Both the position numbers and the translations under genes were made by a program. A stretch of DNA of 17,674 nucleotides from Methanobacteriota archaeon (lineage in GTDB: Archaea; Methanobacteriota; Methanobacteria; Methanobacteriales; Methanobacteriaceae), in assembly GCA_023430285.1 (NCBI GenBank), contig JAEZAV010000175.1, forward strand, positions 1 through 17,674, in the 5' to 3' direction. The notes below the pieces were generated by a model. The model saw only the letters and a list, made by a program, of their open reading frames with translations. It made no database searches and was not told the origin of the DNA. Positions 7,629-13,460 of this stretch are shown piece after piece (within the stretch, counting starts at the first letter, position 1; each line of letters opens with the position of its first letter).

Positions 7629-8091
7629 GGTGACACCCTTCGATCATGAGAATTTTAGATTTAATTGTTTCGGTACAGTGTTCAAGCTCAACCAACTCTT
7701 CATGGTTTAAAACCTTCAATGTTTCCTTTATATTGTTTTTCACCCATGTTCTTGATACTTTGATGTAATCCAAACCTTTGGGGGTGATTCCTATGTTGAT
7801 GACCCTCCGGTCTGTTTCATCAGGAATTCTCTCAACCATGCCTTCAGCTACCAGTTTGTCAAGGTGGGCCGTCATGTTGGGTCTGGATAACAGTAATTTT
7901 TTTCCAATTTCAGATATTGGTAGATGGTTGTAGTGTTCAAGCAAACCAAGTATCTGGTACTGGTCTGAGGTTCGTTTTTTGTAGCTTGATTTTTTTATAT
8001 CAGTTTCCTTTGCAGTTGTTAATTTTTTGTAAAACATGGGCATGTAGATAAGCAGGGAATCTACCAACCTGTCCATTTCCTGTTGTTTCAT
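7609..8091 (-). CDS. MarR-family winged-helix regulator of the adjacent exporter
   Basis: The 160-residue product has the MarR layout: N-terminal helices (MKQQEMDRLVDSLLIYMP), a winged helix-turn-helix with LSRPNMTAHLDKLVAEGMVER as recognition region, the wing DETDRRVINIGIT, and a C-terminal dimerisation helix. MarR proteins are usually dimeric repressors released by small ligands. I chose the ATG at 8091-8089 because GGTGAT sits just before it; an in-frame ATG at 8124 lacks a comparable site. A perfect 15-base palindrome, TTATCAC-C-GTGATAA at 8093-8107, covers that Shine-Dalgarno sequence and may be its own operator. The 3' end overlaps the exporter gene by 20 bases. Confidence 0.9.
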   Translation of the reverse strand: MKQQEMDRLVDSLLIYMPMFYKKLTTAKETDIKKSSYKKRTSDQYQILGLLEHYNHLPISEIGKKLLLSRPNMTAHLDKLVAEGMVERIPDETDRRVINIGITPKGLDYIKVSRTWVKNNIKETLKVLNHEELVELEHCTETIKSKILMIEGCHHGTIKK

Positions 8092-8092
8092 T

Positions 8093-8107
8093 TTATCACC
8101 GTGATAA
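8093..8107. promoter_or_regulatory. Candidate MarR operator (7-1-7 palindrome) at the regulator start
   Basis: TTATCAC and GTGATAA are perfect inverse arms around a central C. The site begins 2 bases upstream of the chosen start codon and includes the Shine-Dalgarno sequence. The size and symmetry suit a MarR dimer, and autoregulation of the marR-exporter operon would follow. The single-base loop makes an RNA hairpin unlikely. A chance overlap with the GGTGAT ribosome site explains part of the symmetry. Confidence 0.4.
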
Positions 8108-8284
8108 CATTCATAGTAATTCATTAACTTAATAATTAATAAACTTAACTATTCAGTTTTTGAACTAATTTAAACAACAAAACAAAAGTAGTAGGACAAC
8201 CAAAGATCAACTAATTTTTCTAGATAATAACATAATAATACTCAATTAAGACCTACTGTAAAAAAATAGGGAGTTTTGGTTTAA

Positions 8285-8764
8285 ATGAATGTAGAAGATG
8301 TAATGCAAAAGGAAGTAATAAAATTTAATGAACTGGATAGAATTGTCGATGTTGCACAGAGTTTCAGGGACAACAAGATCAGCGGAGCTCCAGTTGTTGA
8401 TGAGAACAATCATGTGGTTGGTGTTATAAGCGAAGGAGACATAATGCGCCTCATCGAGATACATTCACCCAAGATAAACCTCATACTTCCAGCACCACTG
8501 GACCTAATCGAACTTCCAATAAAAATGAAGTACGAACTGGACGAAGTTGCAGAGGATATGCAGAAGGCAGGATCAACAGTTATCGATCAGATCATGACTA
8601 AAAAAATAATCAAAGTCAAACCTGACACTTCTATTACAGAGGCAGCTAAGTTATTGGACTCACATAAAATTAAAAGGCTTCCTGTAATTGATAACGATGG
8701 AAAACTCGTGGGCATAATAACCAGGGGAGACATCATCGCATCTATGGTGAGAGGGGATGAGTAA
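8285..8764 (+). CDS. CBS-pair (Bateman module) protein
   Basis: The 159-residue protein is two CBS domains and little else: CBS1 at about 3-58 (ISGAPVVDENNHVVGVISEGD) and CBS2 at about 100-155 (IKRLPVIDNDGKLVGIITRGD). A linker of about 40 residues rich in Pro, Leu and charged residues joins them. CBS pairs bind adenine nucleotides or S-adenosylmethionine-type ligands and act as sensors; no effector domain is attached here. The ATG at 8285 follows GGGAG. Its last 8 bases overlap the start of cfbC (ATGAGTAA), so the two are co-translated and a role in sensing for F430 synthesis is a reasonable inference. It shares its two-CBS, long-linker build with the C-terminus of the transporter at 13461-15140. 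Confidence 0.9.
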   Translation: MNVEDVMQKEVIKFNELDRIVDVAQSFRDNKISGAPVVDENNHVVGVISEGDIMRLIEIHSPKINLILPAPLDLIELPIKMKYELDEVAEDMQKAGSTVIDQIMTKKIIKVKPDTSITEAAKLLDSHKIKRLPVIDNDGKLVGIITRGDIIASMVRGDE

Positions 8765-9557
8765 AACCAAAAAAATCGCTATTTATGGAAAGGGAGGGAT
8801 TGGTAAATCCACCACAGTGTCCAACATAGCTGCTGCCCGTTCCAAGGACAGCCAAGTTCTGGTAATAGGCTGCGATCCCAAGGCAGACACCACCAGAACC
8901 CTTGTTGGAAGAAGAATCCCAACCATACTAGATATCTTAAAGCTTAAAAAGAAGGATCTAAATCAAGAAGACATAATTGTCAAGGGCTTTGGAGATGTAA
9001 AATGTGTAGAGTCTGGAGGGCCTGAACCTGGAGTGGGATGTGCTGGAAGAGGAGTCATAGTAGCTATGAACCTTCTGGAACGTCTCGGTGTTTTCAAAGA
9101 AAACCTGGACCTCATAATCTACGACGTGCTTGGAGATGTGGTATGTGGAGGATTTGCAGTTCCACTCCGTGAAAACTTCGCAGACGAAGTGTACATAGTC
9201 ACCTCCGGTGAATACATGTCTCTTTACGCTGCAAACAATATATGCAAAGGTATAAAAAAGCTCAAAGGCAATCTTGGAGGCATAATCTGCAACTGCAGGG
9301 GAATTGAGAACGAACTCGAAATTGTGGAAGAATTTGCAGAAATTGTCAACACCAAGATCATAGGAGTAATTCCCCGTAACGAACTGGTTCAAAAGGCGGA
9401 GATCGAAGCAAAAACCGTGATAGAAAAGTTTCCGGATTCTGAACAGGCTGAGCTATACATGGAACTGGGAGAAAACATTTACAACAACCAGGAATTTGAC
9501 ATTCCTAAACCCATGGAAGTGGATGAGTTTGAAAAATTCTTCAGAAAATTTCACTAG
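8757..9557 (+). CDS. cfbC: Ni-sirohydrochlorin a,c-diamide reductive cyclase ATPase subunit (NifH-like)
   Basis: This 266-residue protein is a NifH/BchL-type iron-sulfur ATPase. The P-loop GKGGIGKST is at 11-19, and switch regions are seen in GCDPKADTTR (38-47) and YDVLGDVVCGGFA. C95 in GVGCAGRG and C130 in DVVCGGF are the two cysteines that, from two subunits, hold the bridging [4Fe-4S] cluster. CfbC passes electrons with ATP hydrolysis to CfbD for the reductive cyclisation that makes the F430 ring of methyl-CoM reductase. No nifI, nifD or nifK genes lie nearby, and the proline-rich IPKPMEVDEFEKFF tail suits the methanogen group-IV homologues, so I prefer CfbC over nitrogenase NifH. The gene overlaps the upstream CBS gene by 8 bases. 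Confidence 0.83.
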   Translation: MSKTKKIAIYGKGGIGKSTTVSNIAAARSKDSQVLVIGCDPKADTTRTLVGRRIPTILDILKLKKKDLNQEDIIVKGFGDVKCVESGGPEPGVGCAGRGVIVAMNLLERLGVFKENLDLIIYDVLGDVVCGGFAVPLRENFADEVYIVTSGEYMSLYAANNICKGIKKLKGNLGGIICNCRGIENELEIVEEFAEIVNTKIIGVIPRNELVQKAEIEAKTVIEKFPDSEQAELYMELGENIYNNQEFDIPKPMEVDEFEKFFRKFH

Positions 9558-9566
9558 TTAAACCTA

Positions 9567-9574
9567 TTTTTTTT
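9567..9574 (+). terminator. Oligo-T terminator of cfbC
   Basis: T8 lies 10 bases after the cfbC stop and overlaps the stop codon of the convergent GIY-YIG gene. There is no hairpin; oligo-T alone can suffice in archaea. Confidence 0.45.
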
Positions 9575-10037
9575 ATTCAGATTCGAAGTTTGAACCATCG
9601 CTCCAAAGAATGGGATGGAGTGACAAGGTTTCAAAAGCATCTGATGAGCAGGATACTGCAGTTTCAAAATCTTCAAATTTAAAGAGATGAGAACCACATT
9701 TACAGTCTGAACATCCGAATCTGGCTGTTTCAATCCCCTTTTCTGAAACCTGTGCAGCAATGGAACACTCCCATTTACCATCATCCACAACGTAGACAAT
9801 GTCAACCAAACTAGCATTAACATGACTTAGCAGGTAATCAACGTGCCAATGTAACTTTTTTTCGTGGCTTAAATGTCTTCTTAACCTGCTTTCAAGCGAG
9901 TTTAGAGCAGATCCCACATAAACGTAGTGGCCCTTTTTAAAATCAATATTACCAAGGCTACCTACCTTCACAACAGAATCCTCTGTTAAACTTATTATGA
10001 GACAGTAACTGCCCTTGTAAATTCGTTTCTTCGACAT
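9573..10037 (-). CDS. GIY-YIG-type DUF123 protein
   Basis: The 154-residue product matches the small DUF123 branch of the GIY-YIG fold. GSYCLIISL near 9-17 and GHYVYVGSA at 36-44 are the GIY and YIG-like strands. They are followed by RLRRHL (51-56), WHVDYLL (64-70) and a cysteine-rich FGCSDCKCGSHLF at 107-119. GIY-YIG proteins are mostly nucleases that use the Tyr, Arg/His and a Glu residue; DUF123 itself has no firmly assigned substrate. The cysteine cluster (C109, C112, C114) could bind metal. GGAG precedes the ATG by about 10 bases. It lies 15 bases downstream of the MBL-fold gene on the same strand and is probably co-transcribed with it. Confidence 0.88.
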   Translation of the reverse strand: MSKKRIYKGSYCLIISLTEDSVVKVGSLGNIDFKKGHYVYVGSALNSLESRLRRHLSHEKKLHWHVDYLLSHVNASLVDIVYVVDDGKWECSIAAQVSEKGIETARFGCSDCKCGSHLFKFEDFETAVSCSSDAFETLSLHPILWSDGSNFESE

Positions 10038-10052
10038 TTTTAACCAATTCTC

Positions 10053-10889
10053 CTAGAACATCAGCATTTTTCCACATTCGAGCGGTTGAAAGACTTCTTT
10101 AAATTTATTTTTAAATAAACATTGGGCTTCAAAACCGTTACAATGTCCTAAAACAAGTTTAGTGGCATTTAGTTTTTCAAATTTTTGAACAGTCCTCACC
10201 ATTCTGTTTGCATCCGCAGTGATAAGATGGGTTCCACCAACCACACCACAGATATTCTCATTGAAATAATCAGAAACAGCATTTATGGTGTTTATAATAC
10301 CCCTGTGGGCACATCCTGAAACAATAACAAGCCCGTGATCTGTCCTAGCAACCACCACAAGTTCCTCGTTGAATGGATCTTGAACAAAATTTCCCTCTTC
10401 TAAACAGAGAAGGGAAGAACTTAATTGCTCAAAATCATTTAACATGGGAATATCAGTGAAGATATAAATATCTGGAGCAATTTCCATGGGGGTTTCAACA
10501 AATTTCACCGGGGATCTGGATTGGGTTAAGCTGAAATCCCCCTCATCTGAACTGTAGTTTTCAGGAGTTCCAATGAACTTCCTTTCACCATTTTCAGATA
10601 AGTATTTGGGCTTTAAACCGGCTTTATGCATGAAAATATCTGCAGAACAATTTCTAAATATTGCTGTAAGACCACCTGTATGGTCGTTGTGGCCATGACT
10701 CAAGACAACAGTTTCTAAATCATTAAAACCATCCAAAAGTCCCATATTCCTCTCCAAAACCTCTGGAGATTTACCTGTATCAAAGAGAATCTTAGAATCT
10801 TCATGTTCTATTAAGACTGAAAATCCATGTTCAGCCCAAAATTCAGACGAAAATGTTGCTGTGTTCTCAACAACACATGTTAACTTCAA
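10053..10889 (-). CDS. MBL-fold metallohydrolase, MJ0301-like (putative methanopterin pathway enzyme)
   Basis: The 278-residue enzyme carries the metallo-beta-lactamase signature SHGHNDHTGG (H65, H67, D69, H70 from the chosen start), then SGCAHRGIINT, VVGGTHL and LGHCNG, the order seen in COG1237 proteins. The Methanocaldococcus member MJ0301 has been assigned 7,8-dihydropterin-6-methyl-4-(ribofuranosyl)aminobenzene 5'-phosphate synthase activity in tetrahydromethanopterin synthesis. Family members outside methanogens differ, so the exact reaction is inferred. I chose the TTG at 10889-10887: TGAGGTG ends 6 bases before it, and the GTG at 10898 is part of that Shine-Dalgarno sequence. It is first in a two-gene unit with the DUF123 protein. 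Confidence 0.8.
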   Translation of the reverse strand: MKLTCVVENTATFSSEFWAEHGFSVLIEHEDSKILFDTGKSPEVLERNMGLLDGFNDLETVVLSHGHNDHTGGLTAIFRNCSADIFMHKAGLKPKYLSENGERKFIGTPENYSSDEGDFSLTQSRSPVKFVETPMEIAPDIYIFTDIPMLNDFEQLSSSLLCLEEGNFVQDPFNEELVVVARTDHGLVIVSGCAHRGIINTINAVSDYFNENICGVVGGTHLITADANRMVRTVQKFEKLNATKLVLGHCNGFEAQCLFKNKFKEVFQPLECGKMLMF

Positions 10890-11029
10890 ATTTTTCACCT
10901 CAAAAAAACATTTACATAGACCAATTTAAATATTAAATTTTAATGTTAAAATAGAGTTGGTATTTGGGTGGTTCTAAACTATTGAACATCCAACTTAAAC
11001 TAAAGAAGATTTTCAAGATTTGATTGGTT

Positions 11030-11050
11030 CTAATTTCTAAATGAAATTAG
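11030..11050 (+). repeat. Stem-loop in the leader of the DUF371 gene
   Basis: CTAATTTC (11030-11037) and GAAATTAG (11043-11050) are perfect 8-base arms around a 5-base loop. The hairpin ends 8 bases before the GGAGGT ribosome site at 11059-11064, so it would lie in the 5' leader of the mRNA. Confidence 0.5.
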
Positions 11051-11073
11051 GTTCAGATGGAGGTAAAAATAAT

Positions 11074-11487
11074 ATGGAGTACAGTTTTATTTTAAAGGGT
11101 CATCCAAACGTGACTTCCAGACACAAAACAACACTGGAATTTACCAAGGATCCTGAGATTGGATTGAAGGCAGATTGTATAGTTGGTGTTGGTTCGGGCG
11201 TTTCAATGGAGAACTTTCCCAAGGGGTTGATCGATGCAATTCAAGATGAAAACACCAGGGTAACAGTTAAGCTCGAAACAGAAAATGCCTACGATGAAAT
11301 TCATGGCTTTGGACACCGAGATTTAACCTTGGATCATCCAACTGACATGGTTGTACGGAAAAGTGAATTTAAATGTTCCAGAACCTTGATGATCAATGCA
11401 GATAAGGCAGCCTGTGATCTGAAACCTGAACTAGTGTGCGATCTTGCAGATTCTAAACAGTTGAAAGTTACCATTATTGTTGGATAA
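11074..11487 (+). CDS. DUF371 archaeal protein of unknown function
   Basis: The 137-residue product begins MEYSFILKGHPNVTSRHKTT and matches the DUF371 family, small archaeal proteins of unknown function. It shows GHPNVT near the N-terminus, a central IVGVGSGVS and the conserved DEIHGFGHRDLTLDHPTDMV block, then RKSEF and DKAA. No catalytic motif can be assigned with confidence; the clustered His and Asp residues in the central block suggest a possible metal or ligand site. There is no signal peptide or membrane segment, so it should be cytoplasmic. The ATG at 11074 is chosen because GGAGGT at 11059-11064 precedes it; an in-frame ATG at 11041 has no such site and lies within a hairpin. It is divergent from the MBL-fold gene and convergent with the tRNA. 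Confidence 0.85.
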   Translation: MEYSFILKGHPNVTSRHKTTLEFTKDPEIGLKADCIVGVGSGVSMENFPKGLIDAIQDENTRVTVKLETENAYDEIHGFGHRDLTLDHPTDMVVRKSEFKCSRTLMINADKAACDLKPELVCDLADSKQLKVTIIVG

Positions 11488-11533
11488 AAAGAAAATACTG
11501 TTAATTTTAGATTTTAATTAAAATAGAATAGAG

Positions 11534-11616
<83 letters not shown>

Positions 11617-11620
11617 CTGA

Positions 11621-11642
11621 TCAAATATTTCAAGATATTTGA
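11621..11642. repeat. Inverted repeat immediately 5' of tRNA-Leu
   Basis: TCAAATAT (11621-11628) and ATATTTGA (11635-11642) are perfect 8-base arms with a 6-base loop, ending 4 bases before the mature tRNA 5' end. With the TATA box at 11669-11676 it would be transcribed as part of the tRNA leader. Confidence 0.5.
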
Positions 11643-11668
11643 GCATACCAACATCTTTCATTCTCACT

Positions 11669-11676
11669 ATTTAAAT
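11669..11676 (-). promoter_or_regulatory. TATA box of tRNA-Leu
   Basis: ATTTAAAT (read on the minus strand within CATTTAAATAG) lies 53 bases upstream of the tRNA. Transcription would start near 11645, giving a leader of about 28 bases that RNase P must remove. Confidence 0.45.
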
Positions 11677-11807
11677 GTTTTCATTGACTCTAAAAATTCC
11701 ATAAACTCATAATAAAGATTCCATACAATATATTAAAAAAAAATTATCATTATACAGTTGGGGTTTTTTATTTCCTGCATAGATCAATTGGAAAACATTC
11801 AGTAAAT

Positions 11808-11864
11808 TATATAAAACCAGATATCAAAATGAACTAATTAGAAATAAATCTATTAGTTTAAATT
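11808..11864 (+). promoter_or_regulatory. Promoter region of the secreted-protein gene
   Basis: Two TATA-like boxes are present: TTATATAA at 11808-11815 and TTTAAATT at 11857-11864. An inverted repeat, AACTAAT (11832-11838) and ATTAGTT (11852-11858), lies between and partly overlaps the second box. The second box predicts a start near 11890, which would leave almost no leader. Which box is used is not decided by the sequence. Confidence 0.35.
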
Positions 11865-11909
11865 AGTATTTGGGGGTTTGATTAAACGGTAAATATTAAA
11901 AATAAAGCA

Positions 11910-12749
11910 TTGGGAATCATGGTGGCATTTCTCTTCGCAGTCGTATTGAGCGGTGCAGCATCTGCTTCAGAATCTATACATTTCTCTTCAGATGGAAAAA
12001 ATGTCAGCGTGACCCACAACTATGTTAAGTCAACATTGGTAACCCATGTAAGTGCCAAAAAAGGTTATGGAAACTATGGTTATGGCAAATATGTAACAGT
12101 AACTACTTCTGGAAAGGACATTGAGGGTAGGAACACTATAGAAACTTTATATTCATTTAATGGTAAACCTAAACAGATGGTTTCCAAGCTTTGGGATTCT
12201 GAATCTAACGTAAATAGTGTTGTAAATTTCTACAACACCCGAGCTGAAATGACAATGACTGGAAAAGACAGTGCAACGGGTGCTATTGTTAAAGCTACAG
12301 GATTCAGTCTTTATAGGACCATAGCTGGACAAAAATATGCAGCTAACACTACCATAAACATGATTTACACCATTAATGGAAAAGTTTTGGCTAGGTTAAC
12401 CCAATTTACTACTTACCAGTATGGTGCATTCAACGGTGCTTTTCAAACTGTAAAAACCATCCGTACAACTAATTCGAGTTATGTTGGGGTTTTAAATAAA
12501 AAAAGTGTGATAAACAGTTACTACACGAGAAATTCTGTTGGAACAGTTACTGGACTTAAAATATCTGGAACATCAAAGGGAACTGAAAAAATAAACAATA
12601 AACTGGTTAGTTTCACAGGAAAAATTACCATAAGTGCCAAGTACGATCCTAATGACATTTTCTCCGAAGGATTCACAGAGGGAGATTACAAGGAAGTTTT
12701 AACAAGTTCATCACCAACACTTCTTAAAGTGTACCCGCTCGACGCTTGA
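11910..12749 (+). CDS. Secreted protein of unknown function
   Basis: The 279-residue product begins with a hydrophobic signal segment, IMVAFLFAVVLSGAASA, with likely Sec-type cleavage after ASA. The remaining 250 or so residues are rich in Thr, Ser, Asn, Tyr and Val, lack cysteine and have no further membrane span. They suggest a beta-rich extracellular protein, with a Tyr/Gly-rich patch GYGNYGYGKY near residue 50. I do not recognise the family. No surface-anchoring domain is visible, so it may be released or bound to the pseudomurein wall by other means. The start is doubtful: the positive n-region NIKNKALG expected of a signal peptide lies upstream of the TTG used here, with no ATG, GTG or TTG to begin it. 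A hairpin and T tracts follow the stop. Confidence 0.75.
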   Translation: MGIMVAFLFAVVLSGAASASESIHFSSDGKNVSVTHNYVKSTLVTHVSAKKGYGNYGYGKYVTVTTSGKDIEGRNTIETLYSFNGKPKQMVSKLWDSESNVNSVVNFYNTRAEMTMTGKDSATGAIVKATGFSLYRTIAGQKYAANTTINMIYTINGKVLARLTQFTTYQYGAFNGAFQTVKTIRTTNSSYVGVLNKKSVINSYYTRNSVGTVTGLKISGTSKGTEKINNKLVSFTGKITISAKYDPNDIFSEGFTEGDYKEVLTSSSPTLLKVYPLDA

Positions 12750-12757
12750 ACAGGTTT

Positions 12758-12804
12758 AAAACTTTTTTTAAAGTTTTCTATTTTTTTCTACTTTTTTTAT
12801 TTTT
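12758..12804 (+). terminator. Hairpin plus oligo-T terminator of the secreted-protein gene
   Basis: AAAACTTT (12758-12765) and AAAGTTTT (12770-12777) form a perfect 8-pair stem with a TTTT loop, 8 bases after the stop. T7, T7 and T5 runs at 12781-12787, 12792-12798 and 12800-12804 follow. This is the clearest terminator in the window. Confidence 0.7.
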
Positions 12805-12832
12805 CAAAAGTAAGGTTTTTTGAACCATCAAC

Positions 12833-12888
12833 TATTTAAAGCAAGTAATCAATAATTATCATCAATGTTATAGTTGATATATCAACTA
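12833..12888 (+). promoter_or_regulatory. Promoter and operator of the second MarR gene
   Basis: A TATA box TATTTAAA at 12833-12840 predicts transcription from about 12865. A perfect 18-base palindrome, TAGTTGATATATCAACTA at 12871-12888, follows at once. Its core TTGATATATCAA is found again twice before the MFS-CBS gene. A repressor bound here would block its own promoter. Confidence 0.7.
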
Positions 12889-12911
12889 CTTTAATATTTT
12901 TTTGTGATACC

Positions 12912-13355
12912 ATGCATGAGATATTAGATGATAATTCCACTGTTAGATTGCTTACTAGATCAAGCAATTTACTGAAAAAGAAATTAGCTGTTGATCTGGT
13001 GGATTATGATATTTCACCGGAACAGTGGGCTATTTTAACCAGGGCACATGGCATGGAGGGGTCTAACCAAAAAAATCTTGCTGAAACATCGTCTAAAGAT
13101 AGGGCAGCAGTCACAAGAATCTTGAATATACTTGAGGACAAGGGATTGGTGGAAAGAAAACATTCCCCTTGTGACAAAAGAGAGTTTCTAATTTATCTAA
13201 CCTCTGACGGCCATAAGATGTACAACGAAACATCGGTGATAATAAGTGAAAGTCTAGAAGAAATTAATTCTATACTGGACCCTGCAGAGCTTAAAAATAT
13301 GAGAAAATCTTTAATTAAGCTAATTTCTAATTTAGAAGACATTACAGAGAAATAA
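12912..13355 (+). CDS. MarR-family regulator of the MFS-CBS transporter
   Basis: The 147-residue protein has the MarR fold: an N-terminal dimerisation helix, DISPEQWAILTRAHGMEG, the winged helix-turn-helix with recognition helix SSKDRAAVTRILNILEDKGL, the wing HSPCDKREFLIYLT, and a long C-terminal helix from MYNETSVIISESLEEINSIL. The wing has CDKR where many members have DxRR; the cysteine could matter for redox sensing but this is speculative. The ATG at 12912 is preceded by GTGAT. The gene lies between one copy of the TTGATATATCAA palindrome upstream and two copies downstream before the transporter, which it very probably represses together with itself. The gap to the transporter is 105 bases, so the transporter has its own promoter. 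Confidence 0.92.
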   Translation: MHEILDDNSTVRLLTRSSNLLKKKLAVDLVDYDISPEQWAILTRAHGMEGSNQKNLAETSSKDRAAVTRILNILEDKGLVERKHSPCDKREFLIYLTSDGHKMYNETSVIISESLEEINSILDPAELKNMRKSLIKLISNLEDITEK

Positions 13356-13377
13356 TTGATAATTTTTGTATTCATGG

Positions 13378-13430
13378 AATTTAAGATTCCTTAGACTATT
13401 GGTTGATATATCAACTATTGATATATCAAT
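13378..13430 (+). promoter_or_regulatory. Promoter with tandem operators of the MFS-CBS gene
   Basis: A TATA-like AATTTAAG at 13378-13385 predicts a start near 13410. GTTGATATATCAAC (13402-13415) and ATTGATATATCAAT (13417-13430) are two perfect 14-base palindromes whose centres are 15 bases apart. Both share the core TTGATATATCAA with the site before the MarR gene. They would cover the transcription start and allow two repressor dimers to bind side by side. Confidence 0.72.
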
Positions 13431-13460
13431 TTGAATTTAATGAGTTACCGGAGAAAATGA

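Noticed and set aside
6174..8091. A recent mobile island carrying the MarR/exporter pair
   Set aside because: There is no transposase, integrase, terminal repeat or abrupt change of composition at its borders.
8190..8257. AGTAGG and CCTACT as a long inverted repeat before the CBS gene
   Set aside because: The arms are only 6 bases and the loop is 56 bases, so it is easily expected by chance in this region.
8757..9557. Nitrogenase iron protein NifH
   Set aside because: No nifI, nifD, nifK or nifE genes are nearby, and the methanogen CfbC group fits the sequence and context better.
11511..11524. The palindrome ATTTTAATTAAAAT between DUF371 and the tRNA
   Set aside because: It is pure A/T and of low complexity, lies between convergent genes, and needs no special explanation.
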